A DNA stretch of 64,000 nt from Flavobacterium sp. (GCA_026390995.1 JAPLEX010000015.1:33197-97196), one strand, 5' to 3'; counted from the stretch's first letter, positions 8,922 through 17,371 are shown. Translations and numbers: made by a program. Notes: generated from the sequence alone by a model not told the origin.

Positions 8922-9578
8922 ATTAACCAGCAACTGGGCGCTCAGTAAACCCAAATGTCCGTCAAATTTTTTACCTAAATTTTTGGCCAACAATACCTCA
9001 TTTTGATTCAGGTGATTCAAAAAGTTGTTCACGCCATATTGGTAAAAAGCAACCGCACGCACCCGTTTATTTCCAGCTGATATTCCTATATACAGGTTGC
9101 CGTTTACTTTGGTTACATCCAAAATATCTTTTGCGACCAAAGGTGTTCCGGTAAGGCTATTGTTTTCGTCGGTGGCTTTTATCTTTAGTTTGTCACTCAC
9201 TTGCAGTACGGGACCAAAATCAAGCGAAACATGGTCTTTAACTAAGTTGTAACTCAACAACAAGCGGATTTGAGCCCCCATAACTTTAAAGGGCGTTTCT
9301 CTGTTTTGAAGGGCAGGAGTTTTGGTGGCGATCGTGAAATGACTTTCAGTGAATTGCATCCCAAAAATCATACTAAAATTATTGTAATAATTTCCCCGCA
9401 CCGATAAGCCTCCCATCCAACCCGAACTGGGTTTTGTTGAAAAATTAGAGGTGGTTAAACCCAGTTGAGTAATTCCGGCGCTAAGACCAATTCTGTTTCC
9501 GTCGCGGTAGCCGTATTGGGCGTTACTGGTAAAAGCTATTCCAATCAACAGTAAACAAGTTGCTGCAAAATTTCTCAT
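8916..9578 (-). CDS. outer-membrane beta-barrel protein (PorT-like)
   Basis: The protein of about 220 residues starts with a Sec signal peptide (MRNFAATCLLLIGIAFTSNA, cleavage near AQYGY). Alternating polar/hydrophobic strands typical of a small outer-membrane barrel follow, such as GLSAGITQLGLTT and LGLLSAQLLVNL at the C-terminus. The frame is open to 9596, but the ATG at 9578 gives the proper signal peptide. It overlaps the convergent gltX by 6 bp and begins right at the stop of glnS. The general class is likely; the specific function is unknown. Confidence 0.65.
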   Translation of the reverse strand: MRNFAATCLLLIGIAFTSNAQYGYRDGNRIGLSAGITQLGLTTSNFSTKPSSGWMGGLSVRGNYYNNFSMIFGMQFTESHFTIATKTPALQNRETPFKVMGAQIRLLLSYNLVKDHVSLDFGPVLQVSDKLKIKATDENNSLTGTPLVAKDILDVTKVNGNLYIGISAGNKRVRAVAFYQYGVNNFLNHLNQNEVLLAKNLGKKFDGHLGLLSAQLLVNL

Positions 9579-9579
9579 A

Positions 9580-11679
9580 TTAACACGTTGAATCAATAAA
9601 TTGTTGCACAGCCAAGTCTTTCTCGTTGCTGCGTAGGGCTTGTATTTGTGGTAAAAATTCTTTCCACAACTGCGAATGATTGTTTAGGTTGATCAATACC
9701 GCCAAGCGCACATAAGCCGATTCGCTAGCAAAAGACAAACTCACTAATTTTTGAATGGTTTCTTGCTCTAAATCAGTAAAACGAACTACTGCGGTATGTC
9801 TAAGAATTAAATTGACCAACAACAAAGAAGCTTTGGTGTTATTGAGGTTCTTTTTGATGGTGTTTTGCAACAAACTAAAATTGGTAATCGCTTGTAAATT
9901 TGCCGCCAATTGCTCGCTAATTTCTGCTCGTTCGGCATCGGTAGCGACTTTAAAATATTTATTCAGTTCTTTTAAGGTGTTGGTGATGGCGTTTTCTTCT
10001 TTCTTGCCTTTTTCTTCCCACGCATCTTTGAGCCCCACGGTTTTATTGAAGACTAATTGTGTGGCAGTGCTGTCTTTGTCTACCGTGAAATAACCCAACC
10101 GTTGAAACTGAAATTTATCTTCTACCGCCGCATTTTGCAAACTCGGTTCTACAAAACCGGTCACGATTTGCAACGAATTGGGGTTTACAAATTCTAAGAA
10201 ATCTTTCTCTTTGTGTGAGTCGGGAGCTTCGTCTACAAACAAACGATCGTACAAACGCACTTCGGCCGGGATAGCTTGTGCTACTGAAACCCAATGTAAA
10301 GTACCTGAAACCTTGCGTTGACTGGCTTCGGTTCCGCTTCCGCTTAAACTTTCGGGATCATAGGTGGCGTGAATTTCGGTGATGTAGCCTTGGGCGTCTT
10401 TTACTACGCTTTCGCCTTTGATGAAATAAGCATTTTTGAGTCGCACTTCTTTTCCGATACTCAACCTAAAAAATTTAGCAGGCGCCTCTTCTAAAAAATC
10501 TTCGCGTTCAATGTATATTTCTCTTGAAAAGGGTATTTTTCTAGAGCCAGCCGCTTCATCTTCAGGGTTGTTTTCGGCGTCCAACCAAACCACTTGCTCT
10601 TCCGGATAGTTGGTGATGATCAGCTTTACAGGATCTAACACCGCCATTACTCGAGGGGCAATTTTATTTAGATCTTCCCGTATGCAAAACTCCAAAACCG
10701 AAACATCTATCAGGTTATCACGCTTGGCAATTCCGATGGTTTTGGTAAAATTTCTTAGAGAGATTGGGGTATACCCTCTGCGTCGCAATCCTGAAATGGT
10801 TGACATTCTTGGATCATCCCAACCTTTCACGTGATTTTCTTTGACCAATTGCAACAGTTTGCGTTTGCTGACCACGGTATGGCTTAAATTTCTGCGGGCA
10901 AATTCCCGTTGCTTTGGCCGCACTTTAGAGTTGTCACTGATCTGATCTAAAAACCAATCATACAATTCACGGTGTGGTAAAAATTCGAGGGTACAAAACG
11001 AATGGGAAATTTGTTCCAAATAATCACTTTCGCCGTGCGCCCAATCGTACATCGGGTAAATGCACCAAGCGTCTGCGGTGCGGTGGTGGTGTTTATGAAG
11101 AATACGGTACATAATGGGATCGCGCATCAACATATTGGTCGATTTCATATCGATTTTAGCACGTAAAATATGGGTTCCTTCAGGGAATTCTCCGTTTTTC
11201 ATGCGGGTAAATAAATCTAAATTTTCTTCGACAGAACGGTTTCTAAACGGACTATCCACTCCTGGTGTAGAGGGGGTTCCTTTTTGAATCGCCATTTCTT
11301 CAGAAGTTTGGCTGTCAACATAGGCCTTTCCGTTTTTGATAAATTGTACGGCCCAATCGTATAGTTGTTGAAAATAATCAGAAGCATAGCGTTCTTCGGC
11401 CCATTGGTAGCCCAACCATTGCACGTCACGCTTGATGGCGTCTACATACTCTTGCTCTTCTTTGGCTGGATTGGTGTCGTCAAAACGCAAATTAACCGGC
11501 GCATTATAATCAAGGCCAAGGCCAAAATTTAATCCTATCGAACTCGCGTGACCAATGTGTAAATACCCATTTGGTTCTGGCGGAAAACGAAAACGGAGCT
11601 TTGTTGACGACAAGCCGTTTTTAAGATCTTCTTCGATAATTTGCTCAACAAAGTTGAGGGATTTTTCTTCGGTTGACAT
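9580..11679 (-). CDS. glnS: glutaminyl-tRNA synthetase with extra C-terminal helical domain
   Basis: This class I synthetase charges tRNA-Gln. The HIGH region reads PPEPNGYLHIGHA and the second ATP-binding loop reads VVSKRKL. The beta-barrel anticodon domain ends with VFNKTVGLKDAWEEKGKKEE, where the E. coli enzyme stops at about 554 residues. Here about 135 more residues follow, mostly helical (for example LLLVNLILRHTAVVRF). Some bacteria carry a YqeY-like domain at this position, but I cannot confirm one here. The ATG at 11679 is chosen because MSTEEKSLNFVEQ is the usual N-terminus; the open frame to 11733 runs into folB. The folB start is only 9 bp away on the other strand. Confidence 0.93.
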   Translation of the reverse strand: MSTEEKSLNFVEQIIEEDLKNGLSSTKLRFRFPPEPNGYLHIGHASSIGLNFGLGLDYNAPVNLRFDDTNPAKEEQEYVDAIKRDVQWLGYQWAEERYASDYFQQLYDWAVQFIKNGKAYVDSQTSEEMAIQKGTPSTPGVDSPFRNRSVEENLDLFTRMKNGEFPEGTHILRAKIDMKSTNMLMRDPIMYRILHKHHHRTADAWCIYPMYDWAHGESDYLEQISHSFCTLEFLPHRELYDWFLDQISDNSKVRPKQREFARRNLSHTVVSKRKLLQLVKENHVKGWDDPRMSTISGLRRRGYTPISLRNFTKTIGIAKRDNLIDVSVLEFCIREDLNKIAPRVMAVLDPVKLIITNYPEEQVVWLDAENNPEDEAAGSRKIPFSREIYIEREDFLEEAPAKFFRLSIGKEVRLKNAYFIKGESVVKDAQGYITEIHATYDPESLSGSGTEASQRKVSGTLHWVSVAQAIPAEVRLYDRLFVDEAPDSHKEKDFLEFVNPNSLQIVTGFVEPSLQNAAVEDKFQFQRLGYFTVDKDSTATQLVFNKTVGLKDAWEEKGKKEENAITNTLKELNKYFKVATDAERAEISEQLAANLQAITNFSLLQNTIKKNLNNTKASLLLVNLILRHTAVVRFTDLEQETIQKLVSLSFASESAYVRLAVLINLNNHSQLWKEFLPQIQALRSNEKDLAVQQFIDSTC

Positions 11680-11686
11680 ACTTTTG
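11654..11686 (+). promoter_or_regulatory. candidate promoter for folB, overlapping the glnS start
   Basis: A TTG at 11654-11656 and TACTTTTG at 11679-11686 are spaced 22 bp apart, matching the Bacteroidetes -33/-7 pattern. The -7 box covers the first base of the divergent glnS start codon and ends only 2 bp before the folB ATG. The transcript would therefore have almost no leader. Confidence 0.45.
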
Positions 11687-11688
11687 TC

Positions 11689-12048
11689 ATGGGAATCATC
11701 AAACTGACCAATATTCGCACCTATTCGTATCACGGATGCCTCGCCGAAGAAGCTGCTATAGGCGCTGACTATCGGGTAGATCTAGAAATCAAAACAGATG
11801 TACGTAAATCATCAATGACCGACGAGCTAGAAGACACCGTAGATTATGTGTTTTTGAATCGAGTAGTTGTCGACGAAATGGCCATTCGTTCCCGCTTACT
11901 GGAGCATGTGGCAAACCGAATTATTCTTCGCGTTTTTAAGGAATCCCCTGCTGTATCTCGAATTCTAATTCGGGTATCAAAAATTAATCCACCCATTGAT
12001 GGCGATGTTGAAATGGTAACCATAGAAATGGAAGAATACCGAAATTAA
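11689..12048 (+). CDS. folB: dihydroneopterin aldolase
   Basis: FolB converts 7,8-dihydroneopterin to 6-hydroxymethyl-dihydropterin and glycolaldehyde in folate synthesis. The 119-residue length is normal. Family features are the N-terminal strand IIKLTNIRTYSYHGCLAEE, the segment DTVDYVFLNRVVVDEM, the conserved glutamate and helix LLEHVANRII, and the C-terminal strand VSKINPPIDGDVEMVTIEM. The protein forms ring-like oligomers. The gene is divergent from glnS with only 9 bp between start codons, so each promoter must overlap the neighbour. It is followed by tRNA-Cys. Confidence 0.93.
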   Translation: MGIIKLTNIRTYSYHGCLAEEAAIGADYRVDLEIKTDVRKSSMTDELEDTVDYVFLNRVVVDEMAIRSRLLEHVANRIILRVFKESPAVSRILIRVSKINPPIDGDVEMVTIEMEEYRN

Positions 12049-12058
12049 TGTGTTGGGA

Positions 12059-12092
12059 TTGTTAGGAATTATTGATTTTTTTCCTAAGTTTG
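12059..12092 (+). promoter_or_regulatory. candidate promoter for tRNA-Cys
   Basis: A TTG at 12059-12061 and TAAGTTTG at 12085-12092 fit the TTG / TAnnTTTG pattern with a 23-bp spacer. The tRNA begins 14 bp after the -7 element. Confidence 0.45.
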
Positions 12093-12106
12093 CCATCCAA
12101 TTATAA

Positions 12107-12177
12107 GGCGTCGTGGCCGAGTGGCTAGGCTGGGCTCTGCAAAAGCTCCTACTCCGGTTCGAATCCGGACGATGCCT
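12107..12177 (+). tRNA. tRNA-Cys (anticodon GCA)
   Basis: The sequence folds into a full cloverleaf. The 7-bp acceptor stem pairs GGCGTCG with CGATGCC (one G-T pair) and the discriminator base is T, as usual for Cys. The anticodon stem GGGCT/AGCTC encloses the loop CTGCAAA, with anticodon GCA. The T arm is TCCGG-TTCGAAT-CCGGA. The 3' CCA is not encoded. It lies between folB and a terminator hairpin. Confidence 0.96.
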
Positions 12178-12180
12178 CAA

Positions 12181-12213
12181 AAAAAACCTTCAATATACTT
12201 GAGGGTTTTTTTG
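12181..12213 (+). terminator. rho-independent terminator after tRNA-Cys
   Basis: The arms AAAAAACCTTCAA and TTGAGGGTTTTTT pair with one G-T, around the loop TATAC, and end in a T run. The hairpin is nearly symmetrical and could also stop transcripts arriving on the minus strand. Confidence 0.85.
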
Positions 12214-12233
12214 TTTTATAACCATACTCGTTG

Positions 12234-12911
12234 TTAATCTATTTTTTCCAATACTTTTTTAGCGAGTTTGTTTTCGCTTGGAAACCAACTTTGTAACATC
12301 AATACAATACCAAATACCATCAATAAAATACTGATGCCTTTTTTGATTTTTAATATGTTTACCGGCGTCATTTTGTTTTTTAACTGTTTGGCTAATATGA
12401 TTTTACCTATATCAACCACCAAATAAAAACCTATTACCGAACTAAAAAACACCACCATTCTTGGGGTTTCTAATTGTAATTTAGGACCTACCGTGATTAG
12501 GATTAGAAACCAAAAAAGCAAAACTCCTACGTTGATAAAATTCAATAAAAACCCTTTGATATATATCCCTAGGTAGTTGTTTTTTACCAATTCTTCGTCG
12601 TCGTCATTTTCGATTAATTCTTTTTTAGCTTTTTTGGTTTTTAAAAAAGAAATTACACCATACGTCAGCATTAAAATTCCACCAAAAAGATAAATAGCCG
12701 GATCGTTTTTAATGCTTTGAATGAGGCGATAACTACTAAAATAAGCAATGGTGATAAAAACCACGTCGGCTGTAACAACCCCTAGATCAAAAACAAAGGC
12801 AGCACGAAAACCTTTTACAGCCGAAGTTTCAAGCAAGACAAAAAACACGGGGCCTACCATGAAACTTAAAAAAATTCCCAAGGGAATTCCGGATAAAAAA
12901 TCTTGCAACAT
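12234..12911 (-). CDS. LysE-family transporter
   Basis: This 225-residue polytopic inner-membrane protein has about six hydrophobic segments. It opens with GIPLGIFLSFMVGPVFFVLLE, typical of the LysE/RhtB amino-acid exporter superfamily. A charged cytoplasmic loop (KKAKKELIENDDDEELVKNN) lies after the third helix. The substrate is not predictable. It follows the DUF2807 gene by 2 bp in the same direction, so the two are probably cotranscribed downstream of rnr. Confidence 0.8.
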   Translation of the reverse strand: MLQDFLSGIPLGIFLSFMVGPVFFVLLETSAVKGFRAAFVFDLGVVTADVVFITIAYFSSYRLIQSIKNDPAIYLFGGILMLTYGVISFLKTKKAKKELIENDDDEELVKNNYLGIYIKGFLLNFINVGVLLFWFLILITVGPKLQLETPRMVVFFSSVIGFYLVVDIGKIILAKQLKNKMTPVNILKIKKGISILLMVFGIVLMLQSWFPSENKLAKKVLEKID

Positions 12912-12913
12912 AC

Positions 12914-13585
12914 TTAATCTTTACTTATACTAATTGTTCCGCCAGCCGTAACGGATTGCTCTAATTTTTCCGGATTGCCATACACAAAAACAGAACCGCC
13001 CGCCACTACTTTTACGCTTAAATATTCGGTGGCTGTTACCGAGGCAATTCCCCCTGTATTAACATTAACCAAAGCGTGTTTTGTGGTTAACTCTTTTGTT
13101 TTTAGATCGGCGCCTGTATTTACCACCGCGTCCAAATAATGGGTGATTCCTTCTAGTTTTATTACAGAACCTGTATAGGCTTTAAGTTTAAGGTTCTCTG
13201 TTTCTATATTTAAATTGACTAGAGCACCTTCTTTGGTTTCTATCAATAAAGCATCCGATTTTATCCGTGTTTCAGCACTAATTTTTGATCCTTCGGCGGC
13301 TAAGATTGAGTTTAATTCGGTGTAATATATTTTAGCTTCGATCTGTTCGCCAGATAAAAATTTTGCAAACGGCATTCTAAGTTTCACTGTGCCGTTTTTA
13401 TTGATTACCTCTACTTCTGCCGAATTAACCCCGTCTAATTCAACTTTATTTTCATCAGCAGGAATGAGTTGAACTTTTATTTTATCAAATATGCTAATAT
13501 TTGTAAAATCACCTACATTTCTAGTTACTTGTGCACGACTAAATGTGCTTACTAATACAATAATAATAAGAGCTAGTTTTTTCAT
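12914..13585 (-). CDS. DUF2807 (head GIN domain) exported protein
   Basis: The 223-residue protein starts with a signal peptide (MKKLALIIIVLVSTFSRAQ). It continues as a regular series of short beta strands, the pattern of the GIN/DUF2807 beta-helix: VELDGVNSAEVEV, LNSILAAEGSKISAETRIKS, LKAYTGSVIKLEG, SVTAGGTISISKD. Such proteins are common in Bacteroidetes and of unknown role, probably in the cell envelope. It sits 30 bp downstream of rnr and just before the LysE-type exporter. Confidence 0.75.
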   Translation of the reverse strand: MKKLALIIIVLVSTFSRAQVTRNVGDFTNISIFDKIKVQLIPADENKVELDGVNSAEVEVINKNGTVKLRMPFAKFLSGEQIEAKIYYTELNSILAAEGSKISAETRIKSDALLIETKEGALVNLNIETENLKLKAYTGSVIKLEGITHYLDAVVNTGADLKTKELTTKHALVNVNTGGIASVTATEYLSVKVVAGGSVFVYGNPEKLEQSVTAGGTISISKD

Positions 13586-13615
13586 AATAAGCCAGTTATA
13601 CTAATTTTTAGTTTG

Positions 13616-15796
13616 TTATTCTTTTCGTCTAATAAAATGAAAATCCAATTGTTTTTTTACTAAATCGGCGGTTTTTACTTTTACATATACCTCGTCGCCG
13701 AGCTGCAAAAGGGCTTTTGAAATTTCACCCACCAAGGCATATTGTTTTTCATCAAAAGTATAATAATCATCTTTAATTTCTCTGATTCGGCACATACCTT
13801 CGCATTTATTGGAACTAATTTCTACATAAATTCCCCATTCGGTTACCCCAGAAATTACGCCCAAAAACTCTTCGTCTTTGTGATTTTGCATGTATTTCAC
13901 TTGCATGTATTTGATGCTGTCGCGTTCGGCATTGGTAGCTAAACTTTCTCGATTGGACGAATGCGCACATTTTTCTTCATAAATCTCAACCCCGGCCGAT
14001 TTTCCTCCATCTAAATAAAATTGCAACAAACGGTGCACCATCACATCGGGATAACGACGAATGGGCGAAGTAAAATGTGTATAATAATCAAAAGCTAAGC
14101 CATAATGACCAATATTATCTGTAGTGTATTTGGCTTTACTCATGGTGCGAATCGCAAGGGTATCGACCATGTTTTGCTCTTTTTTACCCACCACTTCACT
14201 GAGTAAATTATTCAAAGATTTTGAAATAGAATCTTTGGATTGAAAATTAAGTCGGTACCCAAACTTAGCCACAAGAGTTTGTAAATTGATTAATTTATCT
14301 TCATTGGGTTCGTCGTGCACACGATACACAAAAGTTTTCTTTTGTTTCCCAATAAACTCAGCCACTTTTCTGTTGGCCAACAACATGAATTCTTCGATGA
14401 GGTGATTGGCGTCTTTGGCAATTTTAAAATACACACCTTCGGGTTCTCCTTCGGCATCGAGATTGAATTTTACTTCTACTTTATCAAAGGAAATGGCCCC
14501 ATTTTGCATGCGTTTTTTGCGCAAAATTTTAGCTAATTCATCTAAAGTAATGGTGGCGTGAACCAGCTCGTCAGAAACCGTATACGTATTTCCGGTGATT
14601 GAAATTTCAGTTGGAATGGTATTCGATTTGGTTTCAATAATGTGCTGCGCTTCTTCATAAGCAAAACGTTGATCGGAATAAATGACCGTACGACCAAACC
14701 ACTGGTTTACTACTTCGGCTTTTGTATTTATCTCAAAAATTGCAGAGAAGGTATATTTTTCTTCGTGCGGACGAAGTGAACAAGCAAAATTAGATAACAC
14801 TTCGGGCAACATCGGAACCACACGATCTACTAAATAAACAGAAGTGGCCCGATTATAGGCTTCTTCATCTAAAGCGGTGCCTTCTTCTAGGTAATAAGAA
14901 ACATCGGCAATATGAATCCCAATCTCGTAATTTCCATTTTCTAAGACTTGAAACGACAAGGCATCGTCAAAATCTTTGGCATCTTTTGGGTCAATTGTAT
15001 AAGTTAAAACCTTCCGCATGTCGCGGCGTTTTTTTATTTCACTTTCCTGAATTGACGTATCTAATTGTTCGGCATAGGCTTCTACTTCAGGAGGAAAATC
15101 ATAAGGCAAACCGTATTCGGCTAAGATGGCATGAATTTCGGTATTGTGTTCACCTGGTTTACCAAGCACTTGAATCACTGATCCAAACGGACTATCCGCT
15201 TTTTTTGGCCAATCTTCTATTTTTACCACCACCACATCACCTTGTTCGGCCTCCCCAATTTTAGCTAGTGGAATAAAAATATCGGTATACATTTTGGGAT
15301 TGGCGGTACTCACAAAAGCAAAATTTTTCTGGATATCAATCACACCCACAAATTCTGATTTGGCGCGTTCAATCACTTCAATTACTTCCCCTTCTGGTTT
15401 TTTTCCTCTTCGGCGATTGTAGACATAGACTTTTACTTTGTCTTTATCTAAGGCGTGATTTAAATTTGGTGTTGGAATAAATACATCGTCCTCAAAATCA
15501 GGGCTTATAAAATAGGCTGTTTTTCGAGTAGTCATGTCAATCACTCCCTCGTAGTAATCTTGACTCACAGCTTTAACTAAGTACTTCCCTGGCTCGGTTT
15601 CAATAATTACTTTTTGGGCAGCCAGTACTTTTAAATCTAAAATAATTTCGTTTCTTCTTTTGGTATCTGTAACCTCTAAAACGGCTGCAATTTGTTTATA
15701 GTTAAACGATTTATTCGCGTTTTGAGAGAGTATTTTTAGAATTTTTTCGGAAAATGAGTTTGGTTTCTTTCCTACTTTATGGAGTTTCTTTTTCAT
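13616..15796 (-). CDS. rnr: ribonuclease R
   Basis: RNase R is a processive 3'-5' exoribonuclease that degrades structured RNA. The 726-residue protein has an N-terminal winged-helix region, cold-shock/OB domains (about 65-230), and the RNB catalytic domain. The RNB domain contains the signature TIDPKDAKDFDDALS with its cluster of metal-binding aspartates, and HYGLAFDYYTHFTSPIRRYPD. A C-terminal S1 domain (EEFLGVISGVTEWGIYVEI) follows. Order and length are normal. Its start faces the proposed origin region, with rpiB diverging on the other side. Confidence 0.96.
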   Translation of the reverse strand: MKKKLHKVGKKPNSFSEKILKILSQNANKSFNYKQIAAVLEVTDTKRRNEIILDLKVLAAQKVIIETEPGKYLVKAVSQDYYEGVIDMTTRKTAYFISPDFEDDVFIPTPNLNHALDKDKVKVYVYNRRRGKKPEGEVIEVIERAKSEFVGVIDIQKNFAFVSTANPKMYTDIFIPLAKIGEAEQGDVVVVKIEDWPKKADSPFGSVIQVLGKPGEHNTEIHAILAEYGLPYDFPPEVEAYAEQLDTSIQESEIKKRRDMRKVLTYTIDPKDAKDFDDALSFQVLENGNYEIGIHIADVSYYLEEGTALDEEAYNRATSVYLVDRVVPMLPEVLSNFACSLRPHEEKYTFSAIFEINTKAEVVNQWFGRTVIYSDQRFAYEEAQHIIETKSNTIPTEISITGNTYTVSDELVHATITLDELAKILRKKRMQNGAISFDKVEVKFNLDAEGEPEGVYFKIAKDANHLIEEFMLLANRKVAEFIGKQKKTFVYRVHDEPNEDKLINLQTLVAKFGYRLNFQSKDSISKSLNNLLSEVVGKKEQNMVDTLAIRTMSKAKYTTDNIGHYGLAFDYYTHFTSPIRRYPDVMVHRLLQFYLDGGKSAGVEIYEEKCAHSSNRESLATNAERDSIKYMQVKYMQNHKDEEFLGVISGVTEWGIYVEISSNKCEGMCRIREIKDDYYTFDEKQYALVGEISKALLQLGDEVYVKVKTADLVKKQLDFHFIRRKE

Positions 15797-16439
15797 GAGG
15801 TCTTTTCAATCAGGTTTGAAAATTACAAATAAACCAAGTAGTAATCTTGGTAAATAATTAGAATTAGTATAAAAATAACTTTTCATTACAGTAGAGATTA
15901 GCTACACAGATTTAAATAATTCAAGAAATTTTTAAAATCTAATCATAGCATAGTTTTCAACAACTAGTAAAAACATTAAAAATAAAAGAAATTTAAAATT
16001 TAATTTATGGTGGTTATTATAGGGTGTTCATAAGGCTGATAAATTTATTTTTATTTACTTGTATTTTAAGTTAAAAGAAGTTAATAATAGGTTATCAACA
16101 CAACTTATATAAACTAATTCCTTGATTTTAAACCTATTTTAAAACACTATAAACAACTGTTCATAAGTAAAAATAAAGTAGTTTTGTAAATAAGTAGAGA
16201 CCCTTTTTTATGTGTATAAACAACTGTTTTCTGGGAATAACTAAACAATAAATTCCATTAACTTTTGTTGTTTTTTCGGTTTCTATTTTGGATTACACAT
16301 TTTTATAACACAAACAAGAAAAAGTTCTAATTTTCTATCTTTAGTTATAAACAAAAGCTGTTGATTTTACCTCCCGTAGAAATCAACGACTTAGAAAAAA
16401 TATCAACATAACGCTTTTATAAACAAAAAACACGCCACT
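15797..16439. other. oriC: putative chromosomal replication origin (oriC)
   Basis: This 643-bp gap between divergent rnr and rpiB is very AT-rich and has no ORF. It contains a cluster of DnaA-box-like 9-mers. TTATACACA (reverse strand, 16211-16219) fits the E. coli consensus TTATNCACA. TTATNAACA variants, one base away, occur at 16025-16033 and 16158-16166 (reverse) and at 16092-16100, 16345-16353 and 16417-16425 (forward). A 14-mer TATAAACAACTGTT occurs at 16148 and again at 16215. Around 16036-16090 nearly every base is A or T, as in an unwinding element. Gene strands switch here from mainly minus to mainly plus, and parS-like sites lie 12-15 kb away. dnaA itself is not in the window. Confidence 0.6.
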
Positions 16440-16871
16440 ATGAAAATCGCCATTGGAAACGACCACGCCGGACCCGCCTATAAGCAAGCTATTGTAAATC
16501 ATTTAGAAAATTTAGGCCATACAATCATCAATCACGGAACCGACAGTTTTGACAGTGTAGATTATCCCGATTTTGGGCATTTAGTGGCCCAAGACGTGGC
16601 CCATAAAATTGCCGATTTTGGTATCGTAATTTGTGGATCAGGAAATGGCATTGCCATGACCGCCAATAAACACCAAGACATTCGTGCCGCTTTGTGTTGG
16701 ACCAAAGAAATTGCTTTTTTAGCTCGCACCCACAACGATGCAAATGTATTGAGTATTCCCGCTCGATTCACCGCCATTCCCCAAGTGATAGAAATGGTAG
16801 ACACCTTTTTGCAAACGCCATTTGAAGGAGGCCGACACGCCCAACGGGTAGCTAAAATTTCGTGTACATAA
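16440..16871 (+). CDS. rpiB: ribose-5-phosphate isomerase B
   Basis: RpiB interconverts ribose-5-phosphate and ribulose-5-phosphate in the non-oxidative pentose phosphate pathway. The 143-residue protein has the family N-terminus MKIAIGNDHAGPAYKQ, the phosphate-binding block ICGSGNGIAMTANK with the catalytic Cys, and the segment ARTHNDANVLSIPAR. The related LacA/LacB family looks similar, but the length and context favour RpiB. It starts next to the proposed oriC. A remnant of tex follows immediately. Confidence 0.93.
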   Translation: MKIAIGNDHAGPAYKQAIVNHLENLGHTIINHGTDSFDSVDYPDFGHLVAQDVAHKIADFGIVICGSGNGIAMTANKHQDIRAALCWTKEIAFLARTHNDANVLSIPARFTAIPQVIEMVDTFLQTPFEGGRHAQRVAKISCT

Positions 16872-16872
16872 T

Positions 16873-17034
16873 TTCCTTCTCCTGCATTTATTTCCTTCAC
16901 CGCAATCCATTCAAAATACACTTTCTTTATTACAAGACGATTGTACCATCCTATTTATTGCACGGTATCGTAAAGACCAAACCGGCAACCTGGACGAGAC
17001 GCGCAAACGCATCCAGTTGACCATGATTCTATAA
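16873..17034 (+). pseudogene. remnant of the tex gene N-terminus
   Basis: Reading plus from 16873 in one frame to TAA at 17032-17034 gives about 53 residues without a start codon. The central part reads IQNTLSLLQDDCTI and then FIARYRKDQTGNLDET. This matches the highly conserved N-terminal region of the S1-domain RNA-binding protein Tex/YhgF (FIARYRKExTGGLDxTQ). After LDET the similarity stops. With no ATG and a full-length family size of about 700 residues or more, this is a decayed or truncated copy. An intact tex would have to be elsewhere. Confidence 0.65.
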
Positions 17035-17075
17035 AAAACACCCCAAACGACACATATAATGTGTAATTTGGGGTG
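17030..17075 (-). terminator. terminator after tatA
   Basis: A 9-bp stem CACCCCAAA/TTTGGGGTG (17039-17047 with 17067-17075) is extended by an inner ACACAT/ATGTGT pairing. On the minus strand the hairpin is followed by TTTTTTATAG, a good T run for the tatA transcript. An A/T-rich tract on the other side may let it act weakly in both directions. Confidence 0.8.
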
Positions 17076-17096
17076 AAATAAAAAAAAATAAAAAAT

Positions 17097-17297
17097 TTAT
17101 GCTTTTGTCTCTTCGTCCTTTTTGGGCGCAGCCGGTTGGTCATCTTTGGCGGCGTTTTTAAATTCTTTGATTCCGCTTCCCAATCCTTTCATTAATTCTG
17201 GGATTTTTTTCCCGCCGAACATAAGCAAAATCACAGCCAAAACAAGTATAATTTGCATGGGCCCTACTTCGCCTAAAAAAATAGCTAGTGTTGTCAT
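17097..17297 (-). CDS. tatA: twin-arginine translocase subunit TatA/E
   Basis: TatA oligomerises in the inner membrane to form the channel for folded proteins with twin-arginine signals. The 66-residue protein has one N-terminal transmembrane helix ([13 protein letters not shown]), the conserved [13 protein letters not shown] hinge and amphipathic helix, and an acidic/lysine tail. No tatC is nearby. It is monocistronic, with its own promoter-like site and a strong terminator. It diverges from the M23-type gene. Confidence 0.92.
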   Translation of the reverse strand: MTTLAIFLGEVGPMQIILVLAVILLMFGGKKIPELMKGLGSGIKEFKNAAKDDQPAAPKKDEETKA

Positions 17298-17321
17298 AGT
17301 GCGTTAATTTTAATTAGCAAG

Positions 17322-17355
17322 CAAATATAAGAACAAAACCAACGAACACTCCCAA
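17322..17355 (-). promoter_or_regulatory. candidate tatA promoter
   Basis: On the minus strand, TATATTTG (17329-17322) fits TAnnTTTG, and a TTG at 17355-17353 lies 23 bp upstream. The ATG at 17297 follows after about 25 bp. Confidence 0.5.
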
Positions 17356-17371
17356 AAGAACTATAAATTTA

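Noticed and set aside
10824-10840. CACGTG string CTTTCACGTGATTTTC as a parS site
   Set aside because: The right half (GATTTT) does not match GAAACA; it is ordinary glnS coding.
12062-12087. TTAGGAA/TTCCTAA hairpin as a folB terminator
   Set aside because: It has a 12-base loop and no T run after the stem, and it overlaps the better-supported tRNA promoter.
16528-16921. Minus-strand ORFs opposite rpiB
   Set aside because: rpiB is a complete conserved gene; the antisense translations are unrelated strings.
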